64,000 nucleotides of DNA from DAISKN01 sp963716925. Lineage in GTDB: Bacteria > Acidobacteriota > Vicinamibacteria > Marinacidobacterales > SMYC01. Shown here piece after piece: positions 43,990 through 53,374 of the stretch. A program made the translations under genes and the position numbers. The notes below the pieces were generated by a model. It worked only from the letters and a program-made list of their open reading frames with translations. It searched no databases and was not told the origin of the DNA. The DNA is taken from assembly GCA_963716925.1 (NCBI GenBank), contig CAVQUX010000018.1:124001-188000 (forward strand), written 5' to 3'. Within the stretch, counting starts at the first letter, position 1; each line of letters begins with the position of its first letter.

Positions 43990-46529
43990 AGCGCGCCTTT
44001 CTGGGAGCCGCCGCGGGAATCTCGGCCGGGCTCGCTCTCGTCGTCCGCTCCACGCTCCGCGCTCCGGTTTTCGATTCCCGCCCCGGGGCCGCGGCCCCCT
44101 GGCTCGTGAGCTCGCTCCCGCCTCTCCTCCTCGTTCTCACCGTCGTCGTCGTCTCCGGCGTTCTCGGAGCCCACCTCGGGCGAAGGGGCAGGGAAGACCT
44201 CTTGACTCCGTTTCTCCCCTGCGGTCTCGCGGCCGCGATCTTTTTTCCGGGTGCTTTCGCCGCCGCCCCTTTTCTCGCGGCGTTCGCGGGACGGTTTCTC
44301 GATCTCCTGCTCGCCATCGGCCTCGGCATCTCGCTTTCGAGGATCGCGGGGCGGCTTCCCCCGTTGGCCTTCTCCGGAAGGACCGTGCTCTTCGCCGCCT
44401 TCGCCTTCTATCTCGCCGTCGGCTCCTGGATCTCCTCGAGGGTAGGGCTTTCGGGGGACGAGCCCCACTACCTCCTCATTACGTACAGCCTTCTCCACGA
44501 CCTCGATCTCGCGGTACAGAACAATTACGGGGCCGAGGACTACCGGAGCTTCTACCAGGGGAAGATCGGTCCGCGGCTGGCTGCGGGCACGCCGTACTCG
44601 GTGCACGGCGCGGGTGTGCCGCTTCTGCTCGCTCCCGGCTACTTCGCCCTGGGCCTCTTCGGAGTGCTCCTGACGGAAGCCTGCATCGCGGCGCTTCTCC
44701 TGCAGACGATCTACCGGGCTTCGCTCCGGATCACCGCGAGCTCTCCCGCTTCGCTCGCGGCCGCGGCCGGCTTCGGCCTGACGTCGCCCGCTCTGTTCCT
44801 CTCGGTCTCCGCCTACCCCGAGCTTCCGGCGGCGCTCGTCGTGGCGCTGGCCGTGCTCCGTCTCCTCGATTCGGAGTCGCCGGGAGCTTTCGCCGCCTTC
44901 GCCTGGACGCTCGCGCTCGGAGCGCTGCCGTTTCTTCACCTCAAGTTCCTGCCGCTCGCCGGGATCCTGATCGCCGCGTTCGTCTTTCGGTTCGGGCGCA
45001 GCAAGCGATCCCGCATCGCCTGGCTCGCCCTCGGAGCCGCGGTCTCCCTGGGGTGCTTCCTCCTCTACTCCTTCTTCACGCTGGGAAGCTTCGATCCCAC
45101 GGCCTCCTACGGCCGCCAGCGGATTTTTCTCGACCGCGTTCCTCTGGGAATCGCGGGCCTCCTCTTCGACCAGGAGTACGGCCTTCTCCTTCATGCGCCG
45201 ATCTATCTCGTGGGGTTCGCGGGAATCGTCACCCTGTTCCGGCGGAGCGCCTTTCTGGGAGCGTTATCGGTTCTCGCGTTTCTCTCGGTCGCGATCCCCG
45301 GTGCCGCCCATCCGCTCTGGTCCGGAGGGACTTCCCCTCCGGCTCGATTCCTCTTCCCCGTGCTTCCCCTCTGGATGATCGCCGCGGCCGCGCTCCTGGA
45401 GCGGGAGAAAGAGATCGGAGTCGGCCCCTGGACGCCCTGGCTTCTCGCGTCGAGTATCGCCGTCGGTCTCTCGATGGTCTTTCTGCCCGGCGGCCCGTTC
45501 TTCCTGAACGCCCGGGACGGGACGGGACGAATCTGGGAGGCGCTCTCGACCTCCTGGAGCCTCGCGGACTACCTCCCCTCTCTCGTTCGGGCGGACCCGC
45601 GTTCGCTCGCGTCCGCGGCGGGCCTCGTTCTTCTCCTGGTTCTCGCGATCGGAGGGCAGATCCGGCGAGCGCGGGGATTCCGCGTGGCTCCGTTCCTGCT
45701 GGCTCTTCTTCTCGCCGCCTGGGCCCACGACCGGACGGGCATCTCCCGGTCGCGCGAACTGGAGCCGCATTGGGTGACCCGCATCCTGCACCGTCTCTCC
45801 GACCGCCCGGAGGAGCGCTATCTCGCCCTCCCCTCCTTCGAGCGACTTTCCCCGGATGCCCTCACCGCGCGAGTTTCCCTCCCGCTCGAAGCTTCGGGGG
45901 GCGACTTCGATCCTTCGCACTGGTGGAGCCGCAGCTACTCGATTCCGGCGGGCCGCTATCGCCTGTCGGGCGCTCCACCGACGGGAGTTACTTTCTACAA
46001 CGGGGACGGCGTCCTCCCGTCCGACGATCTCGAGTTTTCGACCGGGGTCGCGCTCGCCCGGTTCCGCCTCCGCGCGCGCCAGCTCTTCGAGCCTCCGAGA
46101 CTCGTTCTTCTCGAGCCTCGCCCGGCCTCGCTGGGCGGGCTCCAGGCGTATTCCACGCTCTCCTCGGACGGTCTGCGGCTTCACGCGCTCGATGAGAACG
46201 TCTATTCCGATGTCGCCGGCTTCTGGATCCGGACGGCCTCGCGAGCTTCGTTCGCGATCGAGGTCGATTCGCCGCTCCCCCGGGAGGTGCTGCTCGGGAT
46301 CGCGAACGGAGGCCTCGCGAACGGGGTCCGCCTGGACTCCGACGCCGTCCGGGAGAGCTTTCGCCTCGCTCCCTGGGAACAACGCGAACTCCGACTTCCG
46401 CTGAACTCGCGGGTCGAGGTCTTTGCCGTCGCGAGCGAGAGCGGGTTCCGTCCCTCGGCTCTCGACCCGGGCTCGCGGGACGATCGCGAGCTCGGGGTCC
46501 TGGTCCGCGCTCGCGGGGCCTTTGACTAG
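43986..46529 (+). CDS. Large GT-C-like membrane protein
   Basis: An 847-residue protein with about fourteen hydrophobic helices in residues 1-580 and a soluble C-terminal domain (about 600-847). The first loop has GLSGDEPHYLL followed by YSLLHDLDL, resembling the Asp-containing motif of GT-C glycosyltransferases that use lipid-phosphate sugars. The tail looks like beta-sandwich domains. Probable role: transfer of a sugar onto a lipid or polymer at the outer face of the inner membrane. The donor and acceptor are unknown. It begins at TTG overlapping the Nudix stop. Confidence 0.65.
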   Translation: MKRAFLGAAAGISAGLALVVRSTLRAPVFDSRPGAAAPWLVSSLPPLLLVLTVVVVSGVLGAHLGRRGREDLLTPFLPCGLAAAIFFPGAFAAAPFLAAFAGRFLDLLLAIGLGISLSRIAGRLPPLAFSGRTVLFAAFAFYLAVGSWISSRVGLSGDEPHYLLITYSLLHDLDLAVQNNYGAEDYRSFYQGKIGPRLAAGTPYSVHGAGVPLLLAPGYFALGLFGVLLTEACIAALLLQTIYRASLRITASSPASLAAAAGFGLTSPALFLSVSAYPELPAALVVALAVLRLLDSESPGAFAAFAWTLALGALPFLHLKFLPLAGILIAAFVFRFGRSKRSRIAWLALGAAVSLGCFLLYSFFTLGSFDPTASYGRQRIFLDRVPLGIAGLLFDQEYGLLLHAPIYLVGFAGIVTLFRRSAFLGALSVLAFLSVAIPGAAHPLWSGGTSPPARFLFPVLPLWMIAAAALLEREKEIGVGPWTPWLLASSIAVGLSMVFLPGGPFFLNARDGTGRIWEALSTSWSLADYLPSLVRADPRSLASAAGLVLLLVLAIGGQIRRARGFRVAPFLLALLLAAWAHDRTGISRSRELEPHWVTRILHRLSDRPEERYLALPSFERLSPDALTARVSLPLEASGGDFDPSHWWSRSYSIPAGRYRLSGAPPTGVTFYNGDGVLPSDDLEFSTGVALARFRLRARQLFEPPRLVLLEPRPASLGGLQAYSTLSSDGLRLHALDENVYSDVAGFWIRTASRASFAIEVDSPLPREVLLGIANGGLANGVRLDSDAVRESFRLAPWEQRELRLPLNSRVEVFAVASESGFRPSALDPGSRDDRELGVLVRARGAFD

Positions 46530-46654
46530 GGTGCCGGCGTTCCGGATAATGAATTCATAGACAAACCGATCCCGCATCAGGCCAGAAAAATAGAGGCCTC
46601 CGGCGCCGTGCCGCGGGAACGCGATCGCCGCCTCGCAGGCTGAGACGTAAGAGA

Positions 46655-47491
46655 GTGCCCTTGAGAAACGGTTTTTTTTCCGGTCCGGAGCCTCGACTCT
46701 TCGCCCATCGAGGGGCGAGCGCCCGCGCTCCCGAGAACACTCTCGAAGCATTCCGACTCGCGCGCGAGCAGGGTGCCTCGTATCTCGAGCTCGACGTTCA
46801 CCTCAGCGCCGATTCCGAGCTCGTGGTCATCCACGACAGCTCGGTCTCGCGCACGACGGGCCGGAGAGGGCGGGTCGAGAACATGAACCTCGCCGAGATT
46901 CGAAAGCTCGACGCCGGCTTCAAGTTCACGATGGATCACGGGCGCACGTTTCCCTATCGCGGCCGAAGTCTTCGGGTCCCGACTCTGGGCGAGGTCCTGG
47001 ATACCTTTCCCGAGATGTGGATCACCGTCGAGATCAAGCAGACGCGCGCCGGCGTCGCCGAGGCGCTGGCCCAGGTGCTGCTCTCCCATCATGCGGAAGA
47101 CCGGGTGATCGTCGCCTCGCACGAGCACGAGCTGCTCGCGGCGTTCCGTGCGGCAGCGCCAACGGTCGCGACGAGCTTCAGCAAGGACGAGGTGCGGGAG
47201 TTCCTTCTGCGCTTGCGGGGAGGGGCCATGGGCGGCTACCGTCCCCCGGGGGTGGCGTTCCAGGTGCCCGAGTACAAGGGTCTTCGACGGGTGGTCTCGA
47301 AGTCCGTCATCGAAGCCGTTCACGGCTTCGGGGTCGAGGTCCACGTCTGGACGGTCAACGAGCCGGTGCACATCGCCAGGCTCCTCTCCTGGGGAGTCGA
47401 CGGCATCATGACCGACGACCCGGCCCGCGCGATCGCGAACGTCGCCGTCCTTCGGGACCTGAGAAACGGCCCCGGGGGAAACCATGGGTGA
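46655..47491 (+). CDS. Glycerophosphodiester phosphodiesterase
   Basis: A 278-residue TIM-barrel enzyme that hydrolyses glycerophosphodiesters to glycerol-3-phosphate and alcohol. FAHRGASARAPENT carries the first catalytic His; ELDVHLSADSELVVIHD carries the metal-binding Glu-Asp and the second His. VEIKQ and HVWTVNEP are conserved barrel strands. No signal peptide. The start is GTG 46655. Confidence 0.92.
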   Translation: MPLRNGFFSGPEPRLFAHRGASARAPENTLEAFRLAREQGASYLELDVHLSADSELVVIHDSSVSRTTGRRGRVENMNLAEIRKLDAGFKFTMDHGRTFPYRGRSLRVPTLGEVLDTFPEMWITVEIKQTRAGVAEALAQVLLSHHAEDRVIVASHEHELLAAFRAAAPTVATSFSKDEVREFLLRLRGGAMGGYRPPGVAFQVPEYKGLRRVVSKSVIEAVHGFGVEVHVWTVNEPVHIARLLSWGVDGIMTDDPARAIANVAVLRDLRNGPGGNHG

Positions 47492-48032
47492 TCGCCGCCG
47501 ATTCGTCGCCGCGGGACTGGCTTCGGCCGTCCTCGCCCTCGCGTCCGTCTCCTGCAACAAGGACCCGGGGCCCCAGCCGGGAATGCCGGCCCCGGACTTC
47601 ACGCTCCCGGATCTCGACGGAAAGGTTCACGGCCTCGCCGACTTCCGGGGCCAGGTGGTGGTGCTGAACTTCTGGGCCACCTGGTGCCCCCCCTGCATCG
47701 ACGAGATGCCGTCGCTTCAAAGGCTCCACCAGGCGCTCGCCGACCGGGGCGTCGCGGTCATCGCCGTCTCGGTCGACGAGAGGTTCAGCGACGTTCCCGC
47801 CTTCGTGAAGAAGTTCGACCTGACGTTCCCGGTGCTCTACGACGAGGGGAAGAAAGTCTCGCGAAAGTATCAGACGTTCAAGTATCCCGAGACCTATATC
47901 CTCGACCGCGACGGCCGACTCAAGTCCAAGGTCGTGGGGCCGCGCGACTGGTCGGCGCCGACGGTGATCCGGGACATGGTGGACCTTCTGAAGGAGACTC
48001 CGCCGCCCGGGAGAACCTCCCTCCCGGGTTGA
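47484..48032 (+). CDS. TlpA/ResA-like thioredoxin lipoprotein
   Basis: A 182-residue periplasmic redox protein. The lipobox ALASVSC places the lipid on Cys 24. APDFTLPDLDGK leads into the fold and WATWCPPC is the active site (Cys 68 and 71). FPVLYDEGKKVSRKYQ and YPETYILDRDG with the cis-Pro follow. Such proteins reduce haem-site cysteines during cytochrome c maturation or guard against oxidation. Here it sits in a GDPD-TlpA-Nudix run, overlapping the GDPD stop by 8 bases. Confidence 0.9.
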   Translation: MGDRRRFVAAGLASAVLALASVSCNKDPGPQPGMPAPDFTLPDLDGKVHGLADFRGQVVVLNFWATWCPPCIDEMPSLQRLHQALADRGVAVIAVSVDERFSDVPAFVKKFDLTFPVLYDEGKKVSRKYQTFKYPETYILDRDGRLKSKVVGPRDWSAPTVIRDMVDLLKETPPPGRTSLPG

Positions 48033-48051
48033 CGCCTCTCGACGAGCTCTC

Positions 48052-48645
48052 ATGCACATCGGAAGGCACATCGTTCAGGAGCTGGTCTTCACCTTCGGCG
48101 ACCCGGAAGTGGAGCGCTGGGAAGTTCCCATGACCGATAAGGAGCTCGACGGGGTCGAGCGCCACCTCGGCCTGGGTCGAGCTCACGACGTGAGCCTCGT
48201 CATCCAGCAGGGGAGCCGGCTCGCGGTCATCCGGAAGTCGGGGTACCCTGCGGGGGCCTATCGTTTTCCCTCCGGAGGAATCCACCCCGAAGAGTCCTTC
48301 ATCGACGGCGCGGTCCGGGAGGCGCTCGAGGAGACCGGGCTCTCGGTGCGCATCGAGGACTATCTGCTGCAGGTGCACGCGACTTTCGTCGCCGGCCTTC
48401 CCTCGATCCGTCGCGCGAAGTGGACCACCCACGTCATGCTGGCGCAGCCGTTCGCGGGTTCTCTCGCTCCCCGCGACACCGCGGAAATCGAAGCCGCGCG
48501 CTGGATCGAGTGGCCCGAGCTCATCGAAGAGGTAAATCCGCTGCTGCGCGAGTCGGGACTCGGAGGGCTCGCCTACCGGGCGCGCCTTCACGACAGGGTG
48601 CGCGCCATCCTGCTCGCGACGAATCGGGCTCCGGCCGGGCCCTGA
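48052..48645 (+). CDS. Nudix hydrolase
   Basis: A 197-residue Nudix protein with box GGIHPEESFIDGAVREALEETGL in family order (G, E, REA, EE, G). An extra N-terminal alpha/beta part (1-45: HIVQELVFTFGDPEVERW) precedes the fold and a helical tail ends it. The substrate is not indicated. It is distinct from the Nudix gene at 43.4 kb. Confidence 0.85.
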   Translation: MHIGRHIVQELVFTFGDPEVERWEVPMTDKELDGVERHLGLGRAHDVSLVIQQGSRLAVIRKSGYPAGAYRFPSGGIHPEESFIDGAVREALEETGLSVRIEDYLLQVHATFVAGLPSIRRAKWTTHVMLAQPFAGSLAPRDTAEIEAARWIEWPELIEEVNPLLRESGLGGLAYRARLHDRVRAILLATNRAPAGP

Positions 48646-48660
48646 CGGGTCGAATCGGAC

Positions 48661-49863
48661 TTGAAGAACAACAAAGCCTCCGAGCTCCGCCGAGCCGAGG
48701 GCTTGAGGCGCGGCGGCAAGCCGGAGAAGGCCCTCGAGATCCTTCGCAGCCTCGCCTCCGAGGAGCCGAGGGACGTCGAGCTGCGGCGGAAGCTCGCGGA
48801 CCTCCTCGTGGAGACGGGGAGTCGAGACGCCGCCATTACCCAGCTGGTCAAGCTCCAGGAGCACCTCGCGGCCCAGGGAGATCTCCTCGGCGCGATCTCC
48901 TCGGGCCTCCGGGTGGTGGAGCTCGATCCGAAGTTCGAGAACCCGCTCGCCTACGTGGCGAAGGTGAAGCTCGAGAGCCTCCGCGAAGAGCAGAAACGTC
49001 AGAACGCGAGGACGCTTCCCGCGGAGCCCATCGTCACCCCCCTGAATCAGATCCCGCTACTGAAGGACCTGGGTGCCGAGGAGCTCGCGAGCGTGGCGGC
49101 GACGATGAGGCGCCACGACGTCGACGAGGGCGCGGTGGTCTTCGAGGAAGGAGCGCCGGGGCAATCGCTGTACTTCGTGAACCGGGGTCTTCTCGAAGTG
49201 CGATCGGGCGCGAACCGGCTCGGGTTGGTGTCGGCGGGAAGCTGCTTCGGCGAGTTCTCGTTCCTGACCGGCGAGCCCCGGACGGCGACGGTCAGGGCCC
49301 TCGAGGCGAGCGAGCTCCTGGAGCTCTCGGCGGAGAGCATGCGCTCGGCGGTCAAGAAGCATCCGCGTCTGCGCGAGGTCCTGTTCGAGCTCTATCGGGA
49401 GCGCGCTCTCGCGAACGTGCTCTCCTCGTCGCCGCTGTTTCAGGTGATTCCGTCGAAGGACCGCGCCCGTCTCGCGCCCCGCTTCAAGCTCGTCGAACTG
49501 CCGGCCGGAGGGCAGGCGTTCTCGGAGGGCGAGCCCGGCGGAGCCCTGTTCCTGGTGAAGAGCGGAGCGGTCGAGGTGCGAGCCAAGCTCCACGGAGAGC
49601 TCCTGGTTCTCGCCCGGCTGGGCAGGCACCAGTTCTTCGGCGAAGTCTCGTTCCTGACGGGTGTTCCCCGGACGGCTACCGTCCATGCCGTCGAGCCGAC
49701 GGAGCTATTGAAGATCGAGGAACCGGAGCTGCGGGATCTGGTGCGGCATCATCCGTTCCTGAAGGACGTGCTCTCGCGCTATCACCTCGACCGGGTGACC
49801 GCGACCGCGGAGTCGCTGAAAGCGTTCCTGAAGAGGGACAGAGTGGAAGGAATCGTGAGCTAG
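48661..49863 (+). CDS. TPR protein with two cyclic-nucleotide-binding-like domains
   Basis: A 400-residue protein. N-terminal TPR (about 5-110: RRGGKPEKALEILRSLASEEP) is followed by two cNMP-type beta-barrels with phosphate-binding cassettes GEFSFLTGEPRTATV and GEVSFLTGVPRTATV. Both have the Arg and the Ala-Thr pair that bind the cyclic phosphate, so ligand binding is possible. No output domain is present. The start is TTG 48661, preceded by no clear RBS. Confidence 0.85.
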   Translation: MKNNKASELRRAEGLRRGGKPEKALEILRSLASEEPRDVELRRKLADLLVETGSRDAAITQLVKLQEHLAAQGDLLGAISSGLRVVELDPKFENPLAYVAKVKLESLREEQKRQNARTLPAEPIVTPLNQIPLLKDLGAEELASVAATMRRHDVDEGAVVFEEGAPGQSLYFVNRGLLEVRSGANRLGLVSAGSCFGEFSFLTGEPRTATVRALEASELLELSAESMRSAVKKHPRLREVLFELYRERALANVLSSSPLFQVIPSKDRARLAPRFKLVELPAGGQAFSEGEPGGALFLVKSGAVEVRAKLHGELLVLARLGRHQFFGEVSFLTGVPRTATVHAVEPTELLKIEEPELRDLVRHHPFLKDVLSRYHLDRVTATAESLKAFLKRDRVEGIVS

Positions 49864-49886
49864 TCGGGGAGGATCCCTCTTCCCGA
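49864..49886. terminator. Possible bidirectional hairpin between convergent genes
   Basis: TCGGGGAG, a seven-base loop and CTTCCCGA form an eight-pair stem (one G-U), between the convergent cNMP and rpoZ genes and followed by TTT. A moderate terminator candidate. Confidence 0.45.
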
Positions 49887-49887
49887 T

Positions 49888-50124
49888 TTACTCGTCGGCG
49901 TTGTTCTCGGAGTCGCTCGAACCGAAGGCCTCTTCGGCCAGGGCTTCGGGCATCTCGCTCGGACTGAAAGCCTCGATCAGCCCCAATTCCACTTCCTGGA
50001 TGGCGATGGCGGCGGCCTTTCGGGATTTGGTTGCGATCTTGGGCGCCGCGCCCTGCATGAGCTGCCGGGCCCGCTGGGCGGCGACGTTGACCCTCAGAAA
50101 GATTCCGGCTTCATTGATATTCAA
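49888..50124 (-). CDS. rpoZ: RNA polymerase omega subunit
   Basis: A 78-residue protein. Characteristic is VNVAAQRARQLMQGAAPKIATKSRKAAAIAIQEV, seen here as AAQRARQLMQGA and TKSRKAAAIAIQEV, the omega fold that chaperones the beta-prime subunit. The acidic tail (EEAFGSSDSENNADE) is unusually long. The only fitting start is TTG 50122-50124, with AAAGG nine bases upstream. Confidence 0.85.
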   Translation of the reverse strand: MNINEAGIFLRVNVAAQRARQLMQGAAPKIATKSRKAAAIAIQEVELGLIEAFSPSEMPEALAEEAFGSSDSENNADE

Positions 50125-50352
50125 ATCGGCTGCCTTTCTTGGTTGCTCGCCTCGCTCTTCGCTCGGCTCGCTCCCCGCGCCTCGCGCGGGGAGGATGGGT
50201 CTCTCCGGGCCCCGCGAAGCCTCCCATTCTACCACGGAGGACGGTCTCTCCATTCGCTTTTCGAACCGGCTTCCCTGTGGTAAGTTGGCGGCATGCGAGA
50301 AACGTTGTCCTTTCGCCCAACGGGGAAAACCCGACCACAAGGAGAGGTTCCA

Positions 50353-50697
50353 TTGCACGCGGAGGTAGGCCAGAAGATTCGCGAGCTTCGCCTGAAGAAA
50401 GGAATGCTCCAGGAAGAGCTCGCTCGAAAAGCGGGGTTGTCGCCCTCGGCGCTTTCGAACTTCGAGCAGGGTCGGCGGCGTACGTCGCTCGACTGGCTGC
50501 GGAAGATCAGCAAGGCGTTGGGAGTCAGCGTCTCCGATCTCATTCCCGAGAGCCGGACGCGAAAGCCCCTCGCCGAGAACAAGGAAGAGGAGAAGCTCCT
50601 CGGTCACTGGCGCCGGATCGGCAACCCCGACCTCCAGGATCAGCTCCTGGAAGTGATCGAGCTTTCGGCTGCCGGCGGTCGACGTAAGGGAGCCTGA
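50353..50697 (+). CDS. XRE-family transcriptional regulator
   Basis: A 114-residue protein with a single HTH_3 domain (about 4-60: IRELRLKKGMLQEELARKAGLSPSALSNFEQGRRR). A TTG at 50353 with AAGGAGAGG at ideal spacing is the best start; an ATG at 50293 has none. It has no effector domain; the C-terminus is a charged helix. It is divergent from rpoZ. Confidence 0.85.
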   Translation: MHAEVGQKIRELRLKKGMLQEELARKAGLSPSALSNFEQGRRRTSLDWLRKISKALGVSVSDLIPESRTRKPLAENKEEEKLLGHWRRIGNPDLQDQLLEVIELSAAGGRRKGA

Positions 50698-50706
50698 GGC
50701 TCCCCT

Positions 50707-51327
50707 TCAGGCGGCTGTCAGGAATCCGCGGCAGAAGACTTCGGTCAGCTCGCGGGCAAGTTGTTGCTCCGACAACCGTCCGTCCGCCTTGTACCACTGG
50801 TAGACCCAGTTCAAGGCGCCCAGCAGGAAGAACGTCGCCGCGGTGACGTCGACGTCCTTCCGGGCATCGCCCCTTTTCTGGAGCTGAGTGAGCACCCTGC
50901 GGACGTACTCGATGTACTGCTTCTTTCGCTGCTGGATCTTCTCGCGATAGACCCCGGTGAGCGCCGTCCTCTCGTGGAGGATGATCGTGACCTCTCGCGG
51001 CCGCGTGAGCAGCATGTGCACGTGGCGCTCGATGAGCTTCGAAAGGTGCTCCTTCGGGTCCTGCACGCCCTCGAGCGGCCGGACCACGGTCTCGTCGAGG
51101 AGATCGAGTCCATAGTCGGTGATGAGATAGAGAAGGTGCTCCTTGCTCTCGACGAAGTAATAGAGACCCGCCTTGGTGATTCCCACCTCGTCGGCGATAT
51201 CGCTCATCGACGTCGAGTCGTAGCCCTTGACGCGGAAGAGTTGAGCCGCCTTCTCGAGAATCTGGGCGCGCCGCTGGTTGAGCTGCGGACGCCCCCCCTT
51301 GAGCTCGTCGGCCTCCGGCTTCGTCAT
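50707..51327 (-). CDS. TetR-family transcriptional regulator
   Basis: A 206-residue regulator. The N-terminal HTH (about 18-60: ILEKAAQLFRVKGYDSTSMSDIADEVGITKAGLYYFVESKE) is textbook TetR. The C-terminal ligand domain has no recognisable subfamily mark; the layout is like FadR/AcrR-type repressors of lipid or drug genes. ATG 51327 is used. It is divergent from the M24 peptidase gene, which it may control, but no clear operator is seen in the 85-bp gap. Confidence 0.88.
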   Translation of the reverse strand: MTKPEADELKGGRPQLNQRRAQILEKAAQLFRVKGYDSTSMSDIADEVGITKAGLYYFVESKEHLLYLITDYGLDLLDETVVRPLEGVQDPKEHLSKLIERHVHMLLTRPREVTIILHERTALTGVYREKIQQRKKQYIEYVRRVLTQLQKRGDARKDVDVTAATFFLLGALNWVYQWYKADGRLSEQQLARELTEVFCRGFLTAA

Positions 51328-51412
51328 GCCGCCGATTGTGTCAACGGACGGCTTTCCAAGCAACTCCGGGCTGCTGTAGCATGCCCGCCGGGAAATCGAA
51401 CAGGAGTGTGAC

Positions 51413-52711
51413 GTGAAGAAGCTCGTTCTCGCCGCCTCTCTCCTTCTATCCGCCTTCGACGCGACCGCCCAGGAATCCCGAAGACGCTGGGAGCGCCTCT
51501 GCCAGATCCGCCACGAGAAATTCGATCGCATCCTCCCCGAGGCGATGCGCGAGAACGGGATCGACATGTGGATCACCATGTCCAAGGAAGGCCTCTACGA
51601 CCCCCTGTTCCGGGACTTCGGCGAGGGCTACGTGGGAAGTATCGCGTATTTCATCTTCACCGACCGCGGCGCCGCGGGAATCGAGAGGACGGCCGTCGGG
51701 CTCTCCGATCGGAGGCTCGAGGCCTGCGGCGCCTACGACGCCGTCGAGGAGGGCATCGACCTCCAGGCCTTCGTCTCGGAGCGGGACCCCAGGCGGATCG
51801 CATTGAACATGTCGGAGGGAATCGGCGCCGCCGATGGACTCTCTCATTCGAGCTACCTCTACTTGACCAGGACGCTGGGAGCCCAGTACGCCTCGCGGTT
51901 CGTCTCCGCGGAAAAGCTCGCCTCCGACTTTCGTTCGCGGCGGGTGGCGAGCGAGATCGTCGCCTTCGGGGAAGCGGGAGAGATGTCGCGCGAGATCGCG
52001 GAGCGCGCTCTGTCGAACGAAGTGATCACTCCGGGGAGGACGACTCTGGAGGACGTCTCCTGGTGGATGTGGGACCAGCTCCTCGCCCGAGGTCTCGACT
52101 CCTCCTTCGGAATGCCCTCGGTCTATGTCACCGGCCCCGAGGGAATCGAAGACACCTCCAACGAGCGCATCATCAAGCGGGGCGACTTCCTCATCATCGA
52201 CTGGGGCGTCGGCTACCTGGGCTTCTACACGGACGTCAAACGCACCGCGTACGTCCTGAAGGAGGGGGAGACCCGGGCGCCCGCGGGGCTCCAGCACGCC
52301 TTCGACCAGGCGGTGAAGGTGCGGGAGCTCCTGCGGCAGAAGATCCAGGCCGGACCCACGGCGGCCGCGATGCTGGAGCGGCTGAACGAGGAGATAGCGA
52401 AAGCCGGCTTCTCCCTCATCGAGTTCAACCGCCCGACCGACGCCGATACCACCGACGTCATCATCGGCTGCCACTCCGTCGGAGACATGGGCCACGGCAT
52501 CGGCCCTTCGATCGCCTGGTTCAACCCGGAGAGACTCCAGTACCAGATCCGCCCGAGCAACATGTTCTCGATCGAGCTCTTCGCCTACACCAAGGCGCCG
52601 GAGTTCGGTGGAAAGAAAGTGCGGATTCCGCTCGAGGACGACGCCATCGTGACCGAGCGCGGCGTCGAGTGGTTCTATCCGATAAACCGGCGGATTCTCT
52701 TGATCAAGTAG
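51413..52711 (+). CDS. Secreted M24-family (Xaa-Pro aminopeptidase-like) metallopeptidase
   Basis: A 432-residue protein with signal KKLVLAASLLLSAFDATAQ. The creatinase-like N-terminal domain runs to about 180, then the pita-bread domain. Metal ligands are Asp in IIDWGVGY, Asp in YTDVKRTAY, His in MGHGIGP, Glu in FSIELFAYTK and Glu in VTERGVEWF, all present. It would cut N-terminal residues before proline in the periplasm, though the substrate could differ. The start is GTG 51413, with GGAG nearby. Confidence 0.88.
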   Translation: MKKLVLAASLLLSAFDATAQESRRRWERLCQIRHEKFDRILPEAMRENGIDMWITMSKEGLYDPLFRDFGEGYVGSIAYFIFTDRGAAGIERTAVGLSDRRLEACGAYDAVEEGIDLQAFVSERDPRRIALNMSEGIGAADGLSHSSYLYLTRTLGAQYASRFVSAEKLASDFRSRRVASEIVAFGEAGEMSREIAERALSNEVITPGRTTLEDVSWWMWDQLLARGLDSSFGMPSVYVTGPEGIEDTSNERIIKRGDFLIIDWGVGYLGFYTDVKRTAYVLKEGETRAPAGLQHAFDQAVKVRELLRQKIQAGPTAAAMLERLNEEIAKAGFSLIEFNRPTDADTTDVIIGCHSVGDMGHGIGPSIAWFNPERLQYQIRPSNMFSIELFAYTKAPEFGGKKVRIPLEDDAIVTERGVEWFYPINRRILLIK

Positions 52712-53330
52712 CGCGGAAGATCTCGCTCTCCAGGGCGGCTTGCCGATCCGGGGCGAGGCCCAGAGCTGCGCCGAGCCTCTCGAGCCAGGCTGTCTCCGGC
52801 GCCGATTGCCCGCCCTGTGACCTCACCACGAGTGCGCCGAAGCGATACAGGATCTCGCGGTCCTCCGTCGTCGAGACCATCGTCCCGATCTCTTCCGGCG
52901 TCGGCGGAAACACCAGGTCCTTGTGGATCTGTTTCGTCTGGTCGATGGACAGCCCCGATTCGCCGAGGCGGCCTTCGATGAGCTTCTTTTCCTCCGCGTG
53001 GATCTCGCCGTCCGACAGCGCGGCGGAGACCATGGTGCGCACGATGGCGAAGACCAACCCCGGGGGAGGCTGCGGCTCGACCGGAGCCGCCGTCGGAAGC
53101 GGAGGCAGCGGCGGCACGGCTTCGGTCGACGGGAGAGGCGGAAGTGGAGGCAGCGGAGGCGCTCCGGGCGCCGGCTGCTCCCGCATCTTTTCCGCCGCGA
53201 TCGCACCGGCGATCGCGGCTCCTCCCAGGAGCAGGAGGTTCTTCCCGCCTACCGCCCGAACGAACGGCTTGGCGTTGAAACCGGTCGAGTTCCGGATCAG
53301 ATCCGAGATCAGGTTGTCGAGGAAAGCCAT
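52704..53330 (-). CDS. TerB-like/DUF533 protein
   Basis: A 208-residue protein. An N-terminal glycine-rich amphipathic segment (NLLLLGGAAIAGAIAAEKM, about 30-50) leads to a Pro-rich linker (PPLPPLPPLP; about 55-95), then a helical TerB-like domain (residues about 95-205: AALSDGEIHAEEKKLIEGRL). DUF533 proteins of this design are inner-membrane associated with unknown role. Its end overlaps the M24 stop by 8 bases. Confidence 0.75.
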   Translation of the reverse strand: MAFLDNLISDLIRNSTGFNAKPFVRAVGGKNLLLLGGAAIAGAIAAEKMREQPAPGAPPLPPLPPLPSTEAVPPLPPLPTAAPVEPQPPPGLVFAIVRTMVSAALSDGEIHAEEKKLIEGRLGESGLSIDQTKQIHKDLVFPPTPEEIGTMVSTTEDREILYRFGALVVRSQGGQSAPETAWLERLGAALGLAPDRQAALESEIFRAT

Positions 53331-53374
53331 GGGAAAACGTTAACCAGCCCCGAGGCCGAATTCAAGCGCGGCGT

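Noticed and set aside
51328..51412. TTGACA on the minus strand as a tetR promoter
   Set aside because: It lies too close to the start codon for a -10 to fit upstream of the gene.
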